64,000 nucleotides of DNA, taken from assembly GCA_029204225.1 (NCBI GenBank), contig MU832642.1, positions 1 to 64,000 of the forward strand, written 5' to 3'. Made by a program: the position numbers and the translations under genes. Position 1 is the stretch's first letter. Each line of letters opens with the position of its first letter. Origin of the DNA: Diphasiastrum complanatum (Eukaryota > Streptophyta > Lycopodiopsida > Lycopodiales > Lycopodiaceae). Shown piece by piece: positions 1 to 14,000 of the stretch. Under the pieces are notes generated by a model. The model did no database searches, was not told the DNA's origin, and saw only the letters and a program-made list of their open reading frames with translations.

Positions 1-548
1 TTCTGTTAGACATATCATCGGAGTCACCCAACACCACAACTCTAGATCACGTCATTCTTCTCTAGGACACCTAGGACAGTTCTAGAGTCCGCTAATACTG
101 GTGATGATGTGATGATGATGATGGAGATGATACACATGCATGCGCACTTGCATAGAGATTAGAGACAATGCATTAGACAGAGTCATGTTGTGGCACGAGC
201 TATCCGACCTACGATGGGGAGATGCACATCTCATCGATAGTCTTCTAGACGACGCTAGCAGCGCATTCCTTCCTATTGCAGCTCGCATTACATCGTTTCT
301 CATCCCCAACAAAGCATGATGATGACACTATACTATGTTTTTTAGACTATTAGCAATATCGCACATGTTTTTGTACATTACATTTCACATTTCAGAGCAT
401 AGTTTAATTCAGTTTGTTTACTTAGTAGTTTATCTACATGTACTTTCTAACTGTTTTCGGATACTTTTTATGCGCTCCCACTGATACCACACACTTGACA
501 TGTACCTTTTAGTCGTCTATGCCTTTTGACATGGAAAAGACATTAAAT

Positions 549-610
<62 letters not shown>
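1..610 (+). mobile_element. 3' end of an L1-like LINE with (TC)n tail
   Basis: This is the 3' untranslated end of a LINE lying in the same direction as the host gene. The part at about 100-245 resembles, by eye, the 3'UTR of the minus-strand LINE relic near 44400-44520. At 515-542 lies the conserved tail hairpin (inner stem ATGCC/GACAT with one mismatch, outer stem GTCT/AGAC), followed by ATTAAATAAAAA and a (TC)n run at 554-610. No ORF2 coding remains in the window. The left end is cut by the window edge. Confidence 0.7.
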
Positions 611-611
<1 letters not shown>

Positions 612-2087
612 TATGCATACGTCCTTGAAGTATTGAGACATTCCGTTTCACAATAAAAATTGGCCATCAATTATTATGATTTGATTTTCTTATGCCATTT
701 CTGCAATATGGAACGTCTTGCATATGATCACATTCATCTATGTAGTACTAAATTGTATTCATATGACACCAGGTTTTGAGGTTTTTCTATGCTCTATAAA
801 TACACCTTAGAGAGTTTTTAGAATTTCAATATGATTGTGTTAGAATCTTTACAATGCATATCAATCTCAAAATGTTACTCTGAATATCCCACGCTACGAT
901 AATTCTGTAATATGCATATCAAAATGTCTCTAATGAATGTGCAGAATGTGGATCTATGACATGCATTTATTATCCTGCCGTTTACTATTGACACAAGTAT
1001 TGCTCCACATGACTTCACATAGCTCCTGTACTTTTATTAAACATGGGAAATTTTAATTTAGCTTTTTGATGTAAACTAAATGGTCATAAGCATTAGAAAT
1101 TTGATAAATATTGTAGAAACACTAGCAACTCACTAGATCCTACTTTACCCACAAAGTCCTCACATACTCTATTTGATGTCCATTGTTCATGACATTGAAG
1201 TATTGTAGAGGAAACTAAGCAATTGTGAGCATACAGCAGATTTTTTTTTGTGGAGATGTTAAAAAGGTAGAAAATAGTAATTTCTTTTGCATTTCATGCA
1301 AGTCACTCCTTTGTACTTAAATTTTATTCCACAACGCAGACCACTCACCACAATTGCAAGTGTTGATTCTTGAAGAATAAAAAAGAATCCACCTATTCAA
1401 GAAGAAAGTGCTAATTTTTTACATATAATTTAGAAAACTAGAAAATAGCAATTCTTTTTGCATGTCAAACTGGTAGTTTTAATGACAAGTATCGACTCTT
1501 GAGCAATGAGTGGACACAATATTTGTCCATAGGCCAAGAGTCCAGGTTTATTAGCTACAACTTAATGTACTCCAGCCTCGAGACTAAATAGTCCATACTC
1601 TAGGTTATTGACTACAACTTAGTTTAGTCTAGACTCAAGACAAAAATACTTCCAAGACTCAAGAAAACCAATCAAAACATAATCATCAAAAATAAAAAAG
1701 TAGATTATCTTTTATTCAAAATCAGGCCCTATCGATTCTTTTTGTGATTTGTGGCTCGGACCATGATTCATTGGAATTATTATTTCACGTACAGGAATGT
1801 ATCAGAATGCTTGGTGATGTAGCTTGGAGTGAAGTCCAATAAAACTTTGTTGTTGCCCTTTTTTCATGATCTTTTTGAAACACACAATTCGGTTGGGTTG
1901 GTTGAGAAAACAGAATTTTTTTTGAATTGTCGCGAAAAACATTATTGGTTTCACGTTCTTCAAAACTTTTAGTTTTTTTTTGAATCTTTCATGTGAGTTT
2001 TTCCTTTTTGGGTAGAAAATGGTTCTTATTAATGTGCACCAAGTTTGGCTATGTAGTGGTTATGTTCTCTTGGCAAACATCATGCAG
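611..2087. other. AT-rich intron or upstream sequence, nothing recognised
   Basis: No exon or transposon could be recognised here. The preceding PLAA exon, expected to finish the segment after the WD40 repeats, was looked for and not found, so it probably lies left of the window. The segment ends in a TTCT-rich stretch and the acceptor CATGCAG at 2081-2087. Confidence 0.5.
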
Positions 2088-2160
2088 ATTGGAGAGTTAG
2101 TAGATGGACCGGAGGATTCAATAACTGGAAAGGTACTAAATGGCGTCACTTATGACCATG
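2088..2160 (+). CDS. PLAA: PLAA exon: post-WD40 linker and start of PFU
   Basis: The acceptor is CATGCAG and the donor is ATG|GTGAGG. The exon reads [14 protein letters not shown] and then VLNGVTYDH. This matches the stretch that leads into the PFU domain in PLAA proteins, typically IG(D/E)VVDGP...YDYVF. It ends in phase 1, and the missing codon is completed to Val by the next exon. The first codon boundary coincides with the acceptor, so the upstream exon should end in phase 0. Confidence 0.8.
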
Positions 2161-5100
2161 GTGAGGTTTCTCCCTAGCTTTGTCCTTTTACATGGTTTGC
2201 TTTTGAAGTTTGGCTACCTCATTCTTGCTATGCCCTTGTTTAGCCCTCATATACTTGCTCATATGTGTTTCGAATTGGGGTTTGTAGTGTTTGATGTAGA
2301 TATTGGAGATGGCGAGCCTACAAGAAAACTACCGTATAACAACGGCCGTAAGTGCAAACTTTGATGTTGCTAGTTTCAATAGCGGTTCTCAAGCCTTTTT
2401 ATTTATTGGAATTGATTGGCGGAGGCTAACTTTTAGACTAAGGTTGAGTTAGTACGATGCGGTTTTATTGTAAGGTGAAGAAACAATCACATGGTGTTGA
2501 AAATTTAAAACTTCAAGGTTTCCTACAATTCATAGTACCTTAATTTTTAATTGGCTTTTAGTAGTAGGTCTCTTTGTCGTTTGGTTTTTCATCTTACTAT
2601 AGCATTTGTAGGCCCGAGTATGTTCTCTTGTACCATTCTACTTTTGTTGGTTGAGTAAAACATGCACGATGGTTTGAATCATACAATTTGCCTCATCATT
2701 TCAACACCTTATGGAATCAATGGGCAATCTTTTTGGAAAACACATTGCTTTCATGTAGGCTGGGTCATCCATTAGAGTTTCTCTCTTGTATGAAAATCTC
2801 ATCAAGGCAATCAAGAGAGATCTTTCAACTAGTTTTGATATGAAAGATTTAGCGCTTGTGCACTATTGCCTTGGAGTAGAGATTTGGCAAAAGAAGGGTG
2901 GTGTTGCACACACCCAAACCAAGTACGTGTAACGTGACTAAAATGCTTGAACGCTTTAGGATGAGTGATAGTAAACCATTCTCTACACCAATCGAAGTTG
3001 TTAAGAAGCTGTCAAGTGAGGATAAAAGTTAGCTACTGGATGCATCGTTGTTTTGTCAACTAGTTGGATTTTTGATTTACCCCTCTACTACACATTGGAA
3101 AGCTGCGAACATATAGCTAGCTAAGAATCCTGTATTTCATGCACGCACTTAGCACATCTTTAATAGAGGAAAAGCTTCTATCTAGAGAAATTGATATGAT
3201 ACATTGCAGGATTGAAGACTAGCCAGCTGATGTCTTTACAAAAGCTTTAAGTCATGATAAATTTGAGTTGTTAAGGGAAAAACTCAAATGTATGTGAAAT
3301 AAACTAGCGCTTTAAGGGAGAGTCTTAGGATAAGAAGCCCTGTTTATATTCAGCTAATCCTTTTTTGTTCTAGATAGTAATCTTTTAACTTTTAGTACAT
3401 GCTACATTGACAAGGGCCATGTTGACGACACTCGAGTTTAGTGAGTTGGGACGGTTGTCCCATAACGGGGACTGTTTTGCCATGCAACGGTACCCCCCAA
3501 AAATAGTGCTTATATATATAGTTGCCTCTCTTCAATTATCTAATATACAGTTCCTATTTGTTTGCTTGGGGAGTGGCATGCTATTTCCTTCAATTTTTTG
3601 TGATTCAGATTGATAGATAGCTTGTCAGATTCATAGTTAAAATTGCAAGATTGATCTTTTACATAGATTTATTTCAAGTTTTGTTTTGGGTTTAGTTTTG
3701 GGCAAGCTCAAATCGAAAAGCTTAGTCCACTCACATAATATGTGCATGCAATATTTTTCACCTTAGCTTATTTTGGGTTGAAATTGGGTCCACTGTGCCT
3801 TGTGATGCTGAGTTGCCACCATATCCAAAGTTCTTCCTATTTTTATTTGGTGCAATATTTCATGTGGGCCCTAGCACAATAGAAGGTAATGTCAAGTTCA
3901 TTTCTTGTTTACTACAACTATCTAGTGATGATGCTTCTTTGAAACATGTGGGTCTTGTATATAATTATTCATGCACTCCTGTTACTTCTATTCAATCATC
4001 CATTTGTGCACCAAGAAAACTTTGGAATTGGGTTTTTACTAAATAGGGAAAAATTAAGGAGTTTGTAATTGGACACTTGCAATTGAGGTGTTTAAGCTCT
4101 TTTTCGGCTTGGGGTCTTTTAAAAATGAATCTTGACCCCAAAACATCATGTGAATAATTTTTGCTTTAACTTAGGTCACCTAAGTCAAGTAATGGAGGTG
4201 CCAAACTATATGAACAATGTAGCTTCTTAATAGGTTGCAAAAGCACTAGAACGACCTTAACCTATGAGATTGCCTTTCTAGACCATTCCGTGAGAAGAGA
4301 CCTAGAACCTTCCATGCTTGGTTTTAGAAGGCTTTAAATAGCCTCCACATACTTAGTATTGTAATGAGGGGTCAGAAGCTTTTTTATAATAGAACATAGT
4401 GGCTAATTTTTTTGTTGGAAGTCTTGTAAAGCAGTTTATTGTCAGTTGTAAGACAATCTTCATGGGAGAGTTATTACATCTTGATTGTTTCCAACTGTAT
4501 TATGCCATTATCTTTTAAATTTATCTTCCGACACACAGTGAGTTGGTGTGTCATGCTTGAGTTTGGCTTGCCCAACGCTGGTTCAATTCTTTGTGATCCT
4601 ACAGGTTGAAATACCAAGAGCATTATTTTGAGATTTCTTCTTAACTAAAATAGTAAATGTTGATGCACAAACTTGGTTTTGAAAGTGCTTGAAGTCTAAT
4701 TTTAATCAATGGTCTCAGAAGAACCTGTAGACAATATTAAATTGACATTGTTGTTGTTACTGTATCTTCTTGATGGTTGTATTAGCAAGGTGACTCACCT
4801 AGAACTTGATGTATATATTGGTACATATGTTTAGTGCATAAGATGTACGCCAAATACAGGCCTCTACATGTGGCAACTTCCTACTCACATGTCGGCCCCC
4901 GTTTTTTTAATGGCAGAGAATCCATATGATGTTGCGGATCGTTGGCTGTTGAATGAAAATCTTCCTTTAGTTTACAGGCAACAAGTTGTCGATTTCATCA
5001 CGCAAAATACAGGGCAAAGATTACCACAACTTGACAGCACATTTGTTGATCCATATACTGGTGGTACGCTGATGTAGCTATAATTTGTATATATGTTATT

Positions 5101-6010
5101 TACTATTGTATTCTTGAACCTAATCTTGACAAAGGCATTGGCTTATGAAGCAAAATTTTGCATTCTTTATGGGTAGAGTCCTTATGATCCAATAGCTTTG
5201 TCGAGTTGAATGTATGGTGATTTTATCCCTGTTCAAATCAATTAAGCTTTTGATGAAATCTTCAAAAGAATGTTTCAAAAAAGTTTCTTCTTCATGGAGT
5301 TGTAGCTCAGAACCTCTTTTCATGCTTATCATTATTGATTGCTAACCCTCTTGAATAAGCAATAAATCCTAGCTTTATTATCATAAATGGCCATCAAGAA
5401 TTGGGAATTGTAATATCGTCTAGACAACTTAAATTTTAGATGCCTAGTTCTAACAATAAAATCAAAACTTAATTGTCACTCGAATGTTAATCAAAACAAA
5501 GTTTCTTCGACTTTAGAAGCTTTATTTCCTTGGTGCAGATAAGCATGAAAGAAATGCTATTTGGTTGTCAAAATAAAGCGGTAATTTCAAGGTACCATTT
5601 AACTTCAAGTATGATGGTTTCTGAGATACTTTACGATCAACAATAAGTGGATAGATTTTTTGAGCTATTAATTGGGGCGTCATTAATTGTATTGGACATC
5701 TGATGCAGAAAGTGAAAGTGAATGATCAGGGTTTAGGGACTCCTTGGAAGGAATTGTAGGGATGGAAACTCAACTCTTTTAAGAAAACCCTTGTTAAGGC
5801 CATGCGTTACTTTAGGGACACACATTTAAGGGCACTTAGCAATTGGGTGCACTATTTCCTTCCAAAAGTGCAACCTCCCTTGTTATTCAAATTATGCATT
5901 AAGGTTCGTTAACATAGAGATTAAGGACATTCATTTGACAAATTTTGATTATTGAGATACTTTGTGGGAGAAATAATAACTATTTTGCTTGTAGGGCTTT
6001 TTCTATGACT

Positions 6011-6101
<91 letters not shown>

Positions 6102-9100
6102 AGAATTAGAATTATTATTATTAACGTCTTTTGGTGCCCAGGGGCACATAAGACAAAAGAGAGTACAAAATGTGAGAAGCATTGTCCGCATAAGGACTTA
6201 TTTACCAATGAAAAGACAGTAAAACTAAAACTAAAATATCGATCTCTCTGTCTCTAAGAGAAAAAGTATCCAAGCTTGACCACCAGCTGGTGAGGGTACA
6301 AAGCAAGAGCTTAACCACCTGCTCCGCGGAGGAAACTAGCTACGAGCAAGCTGAAAGTAATGAGTGATGGTAGTAGTGGGTCGTGATGTAGGCTGGTGGG
6401 AGGCGTATGAAGATCTAGTAGCACTGGATCGAGCCGAAACTCTCTGTGTCTTCGATCTTCGGACGGGGACGTCAAAATCCGCAACCGAAATATCCACTCT
6501 GTCTCGCTTCTGGAAGAACTGAGTAATGTGAGCCTGACTGGAATCCATATCTGAGAGCGTAGGTAGAAGTGAAGCTCGTAAAATATACATCTCTCTCAAA
6601 AGAAGACCCACACATCTAGCATCTGGATACTCGAGGAAGGAGCTCAACGTGAGGGGAATATCTCGGTATAAACAATGGTATCGTCCTCTAATCTCATAGT
6701 ATACTGGGCAGCGAAAGATGAAATGAAACTCATCTTCCACCTCCTGAAGAGAACAAAGCTGACATATCCGCTGCAATCTGGGAGTGTCTGTGTATCTACC
6801 TGTCTCGATAGCAAGCTGATGAGAAGAGACTCGAAGCTGTCCTATACGATATCTCAGACCAAAAGATAGCGTCTGTGTAAGATAAACTGGAAGAATAGGC
6901 AAGCCCGAAACGTCCAGCCGTAAAAGATGTGTGCCATAATAATGTAGCTTGACCCTATCTGGATCAGGATGTGACCATATAGTGCGTATGTAGCTCCGGT
7001 AAATCTGCTGTCTGATATAAGGATGGGTTCCATTCGGAAGATCAAGTGCGGATAAACCCCAAGTCTGAAGAAGGGCTGAGACACTGCGATACCAAGAGTG
7101 CTTGGCTCCCTGATCTGCAAGGGTACAAGATGAAGTGAGAGCAGCAACAATGTATCTGGAGGTATCTAGATCTGATACCCTGTGAAGAAAGGTGATGATC
7201 TGAAACATAGCACCAACAACTAATGGAGGAGAAGCAAACTCGGCTAGTATGATATCATGTGGTACTGAGGGCTTAGCCCGAATTATCCTACTGAGCATGA
7301 GAATCTGGATACGAGTAAGATCTCTCCATGTATCGCGTGATAAATCAGGGCACCAAGTCTCAGCCGAATATAGCACAACTGGGGAGACAGTAGCAGAAAA
7401 TAGTAGGCATCTGGTAGCAGGATCCTGCACATAATAAGTAGAGCAAAATCTCTCCATATGCACAAGAGCGGTATGCCCCTTGCGGAGCCTGGCGGTGGCT
7501 GCTGGTCGAAAAGTGAGTAGCGGACCAGAGAAAAGAACTCCCAAATAGGTGTAGGAGGTCACGATCTCAATCGGTAGCCCGTCATAATAGAAAATCACAT
7601 CTCTCATATGCTGTCTGTTGGTGTTAAACACCATAATCTTAGTCTTCTTAAGGTTAACCGTCAATCCCCAACGCTGGCAAAAGTGATGTAAAGCAGAAAG
7701 GTGACTCTGTAAACCAGCTGCAGAGGATGAGAGGAGAACCACATCATCAGCGTACAAGAGAATGGGGATAATAATGTCTGCTAGGGGACAGCCCTCTCCA
7801 CCTTCCTCGCGAATAATCCGCTCGAGGTCATCTATATATAGTGCAAAAAGAGTGGGTGATAAGGGGCAACCCTGCTTCACCCCAATGGTAGAATGTATCT
7901 GTGAGGACCAGCCACTACCATCTCTGAAACGTGCCAAGACTCGCTCATATAAAGTAATGATCGCAGCAATAGTATCCTCTGAAAAGCCAAGTGAAGACAG
8001 TCTCTGGAAAAGAAGATGTCGTGGAACAGAGTCAAAAGCTTTGCGAAAATCCACAAAGCAACAGTAAATTCTCTGTTTCCGATGTCGAGCCTCCTCAATA
8101 ATGCATCTCAAAATGAAGATCTGGTCTGAAGTAGAATATCCCGGTCTGAAACCAGCTTGACCCATAGCGTGTAAACCCTCAGTTTCAGCAAAAGATCCAG
8201 TGACTGTCTGTAGTATAGAGCCATATATCTTAGCTAGAGTGTGGCCAATCATAATGGTGCGGTAGTTTCCTACATTCATGGGATCACCTGCCTTGAGGAT
8301 GGGGTGAAGGATATTAGTACACCAAGCCGTAGGAAAACCAGAAGTAACAGCTGTGTTAAAAACATGAGCAATGTAAGGGGAGATGAGATGTGCTACGGGC
8401 TTTAGGAAGTCTACACTTAAGGAGTCATAGTCAGTGGCTTTATTTAGTTTGGCATGTTTAATGGCGTTTTCAACCATGTCAGGGGTGAAAAGTGAGCAGT
8501 GGTCAGGTCTCGGTGAGAGTGAGGTAGGAGGAGAGTCCGTGGTATATAAATCCGTGGCATACTCGATCCAGGATTCGATGGCTATGGGGGCCAATGTTGA
8601 AGAGTGTCTGGTGAAATGTTTCCAGAAAAAAGAGGAGGAGGGTGAATCTAAAGAGTTGATCATTTTTTGGCAGAGTGATTGTAGGTACTTGATCTTCTTT
8701 GTTCTGGTGGTTCTATGATATTCTTTCTGGCATTGTTTGAGTGTGGCAGGGGAGTGTGACCTGGCATATGTCACATGATTGTGAAGAGAGCGGCATTCTG
8801 CATCATACCATCTGTTGTGAACACTTCTGTGAGATGATGTCGTTTTGGTGGGGAAGGATGAGGAAGCAGCAGCTAAGAGGGATGTAGAGAGAAAAGTGGC
8901 TTGCTGGTCAATTGGTGCCATGAACGGGAAGTTAGCGAGTAGTTGGGATAAGATTGTGGTGTAATTAGTGAATCCAGATTGGGTGAAAGGAATACGTTTA
9001 TGAGTGGGAAGAGAGCAAGAAATTTGCAAAGAAGAGGTTATGTGACCAAGTGAGATGTGTAAGAGTGAGTGATCGGAAATGGTAGGGGGTGTGATGGAGA

Positions 9101-10935
9101 AATCAGAAATGTGAGAGATCAAAGCAGGTGATCCAATGAAGTAGTCGACCACACTATGTCCTCCACCATGAGGATAGCATGTATATGCTGATGAGGAAGG
9201 CCACTGTGTGAGGCCATTCAAAATGGCAAGAGCGTGTGTCTCTGCTAGAGTGATCAACTGCTCCCCGAAAGATGTAGCTGGAGTGTCTGCATCCTGTGAT
9301 ACCCGGTCTAGCCCCATATCCAAAGGGTAAAGCCTGAGAAGATCCGTAGCTGCATGAAATTCGGTTTGTCTAGAGCTTGTGCGGGCGTTGAAATCACCTG
9401 CTAGTAAAATGGAACCCTGCTGAGAAAAGATAGCAATATCATCTGAGAGAGCCTGAAAAGGGTCCCCGCCAAACTCAGCAAACACTGAGGTCTGTGGAGC
9501 AAAATAGCATACAGCTATATAGATGTCCTGAGGTAATCCCAATAGTGAGCCAATAATGTGTAACCAAATATAGCGAGCGTATGGATCTTGTTTAACCATC
9601 TGAACTGTGGTGTCTCTGTATAAACAAGCTACTCCTCCAGATCCTCGACAAGTTTTTCCCCTAACAAATGGACGAAAAGCAGAATGCCAAGAGTACTCCT
9701 GTATATTTGGAAGAGGATGATATAAGGACTCATGAGTTTCAGCCAACAACAAAATGTCGCATTTTCTAATAAAATCAGCAAAGTCTCCGGCTGATGACGA
9801 AGATAAAAAACCATTACAATTCCAGAAGCCAAGTCTCAAATTGGTAGGGGATCTCGGGTAGCTTCTATATCCGGGGGCCCCTAGTTCCTATTGTGGAAGG
9901 TCGAAAAATCTCGGTTTCCCGTCAATAAAAACAACCCTTTGCCCTTTCTCTTTCGCTTCAAGGATAATCTTTTTTCTTGCCAACCATTGAGTATTTGTTA
10001 AGTCATCATCCATATAAATGAAAGTACCTTTAAGCTTTGCCCTAAGCCGAAGGGCAGCATTGCGTTGTGAAAGCGAGCGGAACTTGATAAACAAAACATT
10101 GTCATCAAATTTACTGCGCCAAGCAGTATCAAAACCGTCAGCCACATGAGATAACTTGGAAATGAGCAAATCCGTAGCTTCTTCCAACGGTTTTCCACCA
10201 TTGGCAATGCCTCTTACTCTAATGTTAAAGGCTTTTTTGGCCCTTCTGGCTTGTTCACCCAAAACTGTCTCCAAATCGTTTTCCTTCGGAAAAGATGAAA
10301 TCTGAGAGTGATTACCTTGCTTAAGGATCGATGTCGTTTCTTCAACCTGTTTTGCGAGTGATGAGAGTTTGCTGCCCATATCATCCGGTTTGAAGAGTGC
10401 TGCCCACGTTTTCGTCTCCTCGACTTGTTTCTCCAAGCTATTGATCTTGTTGGAAGTCTCCTCCAAGGCACTTTTTTCTGCAATTCGTTGCTTAAGATAT
10501 ATATTTTCTTGCTCAAGCTGCTCCACACGTTCCGTGACACCAAAAAGATCCTTAGCTAACTTGCTATTTTCAGCTTCAAAGAGGTGTAGTTGTTTCTTAA
10601 GTCCAAGAATTTCTTGCCGGATAAAACTAAGATCATAAGCAAAAAGACTTTCGGTAGGTTTGGAAGGAGTGTAGTCAATGGCAGCCATGTTGATAGTTTC
10701 TGTCACCGAAGACGGCTCCTCCATCACTACCGGTGATGGGGGGGTGTCCAACAGGGAGGGGGGTGTAAGAACACCCTCCTTTTTCTTAGGTGCCATAGGA
10801 GGCGGTAAGCAGATGGAGGAGAGAGAGAGAGAGAGATCGCGCGATGAGAGGGAAGGGAGGCAGATTTGGCCACGGGAGCAAGGGGCGAGGCAGGAGGGAG
10901 AGCGGGGGTAAAGGAAACAAGAGTGAGGGTAGAGG

Positions 10936-11009
<74 letters not shown>

Positions 11010-14000
11010 GGAGCTTAAAGCTCAATCATCTATAAAACTAAATAACTGCAAATACAATGCAAAAAGACAGCTGGCCCAGTCAGGATCCAATAGCCTAGAA
11101 TCATATATCACGATGCCCATCAGCATGAAAGAAATGGTGGATGGTATGCTGTGAAGGTGTGATTAGATGTGCCCTGGACCTGTCGCCGGATAGGCCGTCG
11201 ATGTCGTCTCTGCTGCCGTGGCGCTTTGGGCTGTGATCTAATAACTGACTGTCTCTCTAGCCGTCGACATGGTCTCTGATGCCGGTGTACGAAGGAGTCG
11301 GGAATCTCGGCCTCTCCATCTGAGTCGCTGCCTATGGGTACCTCGGATCTCTGTCTCCGACGGGATATGCACTCATCAATGCTCAGCTGTGTCAGGGATT
11401 GTGTACCATCTAGTCTCCTCCTCCTCAGGTCTGACATCTCTCGGATCATCAGTGCGACACATCTAGGGTCCTCATAAGATATCAAGGTAGAAAGTGTAAC
11501 TGGGTGCTCTCTGAACAAGCAGTAGTACTGCCCCCGTATCTCATAGTAGGCTGGACATCTGAAGAGGAAATGTGACTCATCCTTAGTCTCATGCATAACA
11601 CACATGCTACAAAGCCGGTCCTCTCGTGGGGTGCCACTGTATCTGCCAGTCTCAATAGCCAGCTGATGTGAAGAAACCCGAAACTGACCCATCGCTATCC
11701 GCAGACTTTGTGATATACTCCTCAACAAGTAACCAGATACTATGGGGCAGCCAGCCGGATCAAGAGATAGAAAGTGTGTACGATAAAACTCACTCTTGGT
11801 CCCCAATGGACCCTGCCAAGTGATATGAAGATATGATCTGTAAAGGAGGCCTCTGATGTACTGGTGGGTGCCCGCAGGTAGATCATTGATCTGGATACCC
11901 AATGTGGAGAGGAGACGACAAGCCTGGGAGTACCATGAGAAAAGGTGTCCCTCTGAGTGTAGGCGCCGGGATGAAGATAAAGCTGCAACTACATAATGTG
12001 TACCCCCGTCCTGAAGATCCTCTAACCTCTGTATGAATGTCACAATATGGAATAAGGCCTCAATCTGAATGGGGGGGACCGCGAACTCCACCAAGATAAT
12101 CTGGTGTGGTACTGAGGGCTTAGCCCGTATCATCCGGGAGAGCAAACGAATCTGGAGCCAGGAGATATATGTCCAATCAGTAGCTGTCAGACCAGTACTC
12201 CATGTCTCGGAAGCATACATAGCTGAGGGCACAACCATAGTGTCAAAGAGCCGACACTTACTAGTCGCATCTCTGATGTGTGAGCTGAAACATAGTCTCT
12301 CCAAATCTACCAATGAGGCATAGCCCTTCCGTACCTGGGAAATAGTTGCGTGTCTCATGCTGGACGTAGGCCACGAGAATAGTACTCCTAGATATTTATA
12401 GGAATCAACAACCTCTAGGGGATGACCATCCCATAGAAGCTCCTGCCGCATCATGAAAGACCTAGAGGTGTTGAACACCATAACCTTAGTCTTGGCCACA
12501 TTCACCGACAAACCCCACCGTGTGCAGAAAGAAAGAAGAGCATCTAAGTGTCGCTGCAAACCCTCTCTCGTCCGTGAAAGCAAAACCACATCATCAGCAT
12601 AAAGGAGAATAGCAATAATGAGGTCGCCCAATGTGCAACCCTCCCCTCCATCACTCCGTATAACATGCTCTAGCTCATCAATGTAAAGACCAAAAAGTGT
12701 AGGAGAGAGTGGACATCCCTGTTTGACACCAATAGTACTGACCACCTCCGGTGAAATAACTCCTGATAGTCGGACCCTGCCAATAACTCGCCTGTACAAT
12801 GCTACTACCGCCTGTATAGTATCCTCCTGAAAGCCCCGATCATGAAGTCTCTGTATCAATAGATGCCTAGGCACATAATCAAATGCCTTGCGGAAATCCA
12901 CAAAGCAGCAGTATACACACTCCCTCTTGGCCTTAGCCTCCTCAATGATGGACCTCAAAGTAAAGATATGATCCGATGTAGTATATCCCGGTCTGAAACC
13001 CGCCTGTCCAATGGCATGGAGTGATCTAGCATCCATCTCTGTACTGATTTCTGACTGTAGGATAGAACCATATACTTTGGCGCAGAGGTGACTGATCATA
13101 ATGGTGCGGTAGTTGTCAGCTTTCATGGGGTCCCCGCCTTTGTGGATAGGGTGAATGAGGTTTGTGGACCATGGAGAGGGAAAATCAGAGGTGACAGCTC
13201 GGTTGAATAGGATGGAGAGAAAGGGTGAGAGGATGTCGGGAGCATACTTTAGAAGTTCAGCCTCTAGTTCATCAATGTCTTTGGCTTTATGGGAATGGAG
13301 TCGTGTGATGGCCTTTTCTATAAGTTCGTTAGTGAATATGGCAGAAGTATCCGTGAGACAAGAGGTGGGAAGAGGAGGGGTATCTGGGATGGTGTAGAAT
13401 GATGTGGCATATGCGACCCAAGTGCTGAGGTCTGTGATCCGTGGTGGGGGTGACCGTGGAAGGAACCTCTTCCAGAATGAACCTGAGGAAGAACTAAAGA
13501 GGAGATCCATCAGTTTCTTACCCTGACCAATCTCGTATGTGATTTTCTTTTTTTTTGTGGTTCTGCGGTAGACACGAGATATGGTTTTGGTCATATGAGG
13601 AAGATGGGAGCGAGCATATATGAGGTTCTGATGTAGCTGGATGCATTCTTGATCATACCAGGGGTTATAGGGTCTATGACGTTGCTGGTCTTTGGGCCGT
13701 GGGGATGGAAAGGCAATGGAAGCTGCAGTATGGATGGTCTGGACAAGAAAGAGGGACTGCTCCTCTAAAGTATGCTCATGTGGGAAATAGGTAAGGAGAT
13801 CGGAGAGGGCTTCTCTGTATAGTGGTGTGTGATGTGAAGTGTAGCGGTAGGTGGGTTTAGCTGTAGGGGTCGAAGAGAAAATAGGTGTGATGTGGAGATG
13901 ACCGACAGAGAGTGAGAGATATGAATGATCAGAAAGAGTGGTGCGGTGTACAGAGAAGGATGAAATGAAGTGAAGGAGAAATGGTGAACCCATGCAATAG

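Larger units (their letters stand above)
6012..10941 (-). mobile_element. LINE-1a, apparently full-length L1-like non-LTR retrotransposon
   Basis: In minus-strand order the element shows a pyrimidine-rich leader (10797-10941), ORF1 (9888-10796), a 48-bp spacer, ORF2 (6336-9839), a 3'UTR with the tail hairpin at 6126-6154, TTCTAA repeats and an 87-bp (TC)n tail. Both ORFs are open and carry the expected domains, so this could be an autonomous copy. Its 5' end sits in the (TC)n tail of LINE-2 (10942-11003). No target-site duplication can be recognised because both flanks are microsatellite or AT-rich DNA. LINE-1b at 24099-26953 is a near-identical partial copy. Confidence 0.9.

Noticed and set aside
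4868-5077. Independent small protein gene around the PFU motif
   Set aside because: The Met and the last residues of the frame lie in introns. The middle is an exon with canonical splice sites whose phases fit its neighbours.
5921-6208. Open frame coding a long Ser-Leu repeat protein
   Set aside because: It is the (TC)n tail of LINE-1a read through; a TC run has no stop in any frame. The same applies to 10727-11025, 17356-17583 and 24094-24276.
6675-8718. Several + strand open frames opposite LINE-1a ORF2 (also repeated opposite LINE-1b)
   Set aside because: They are antisense shadows of ORF2 with no domain, and their repetition simply follows the duplicated LINE.
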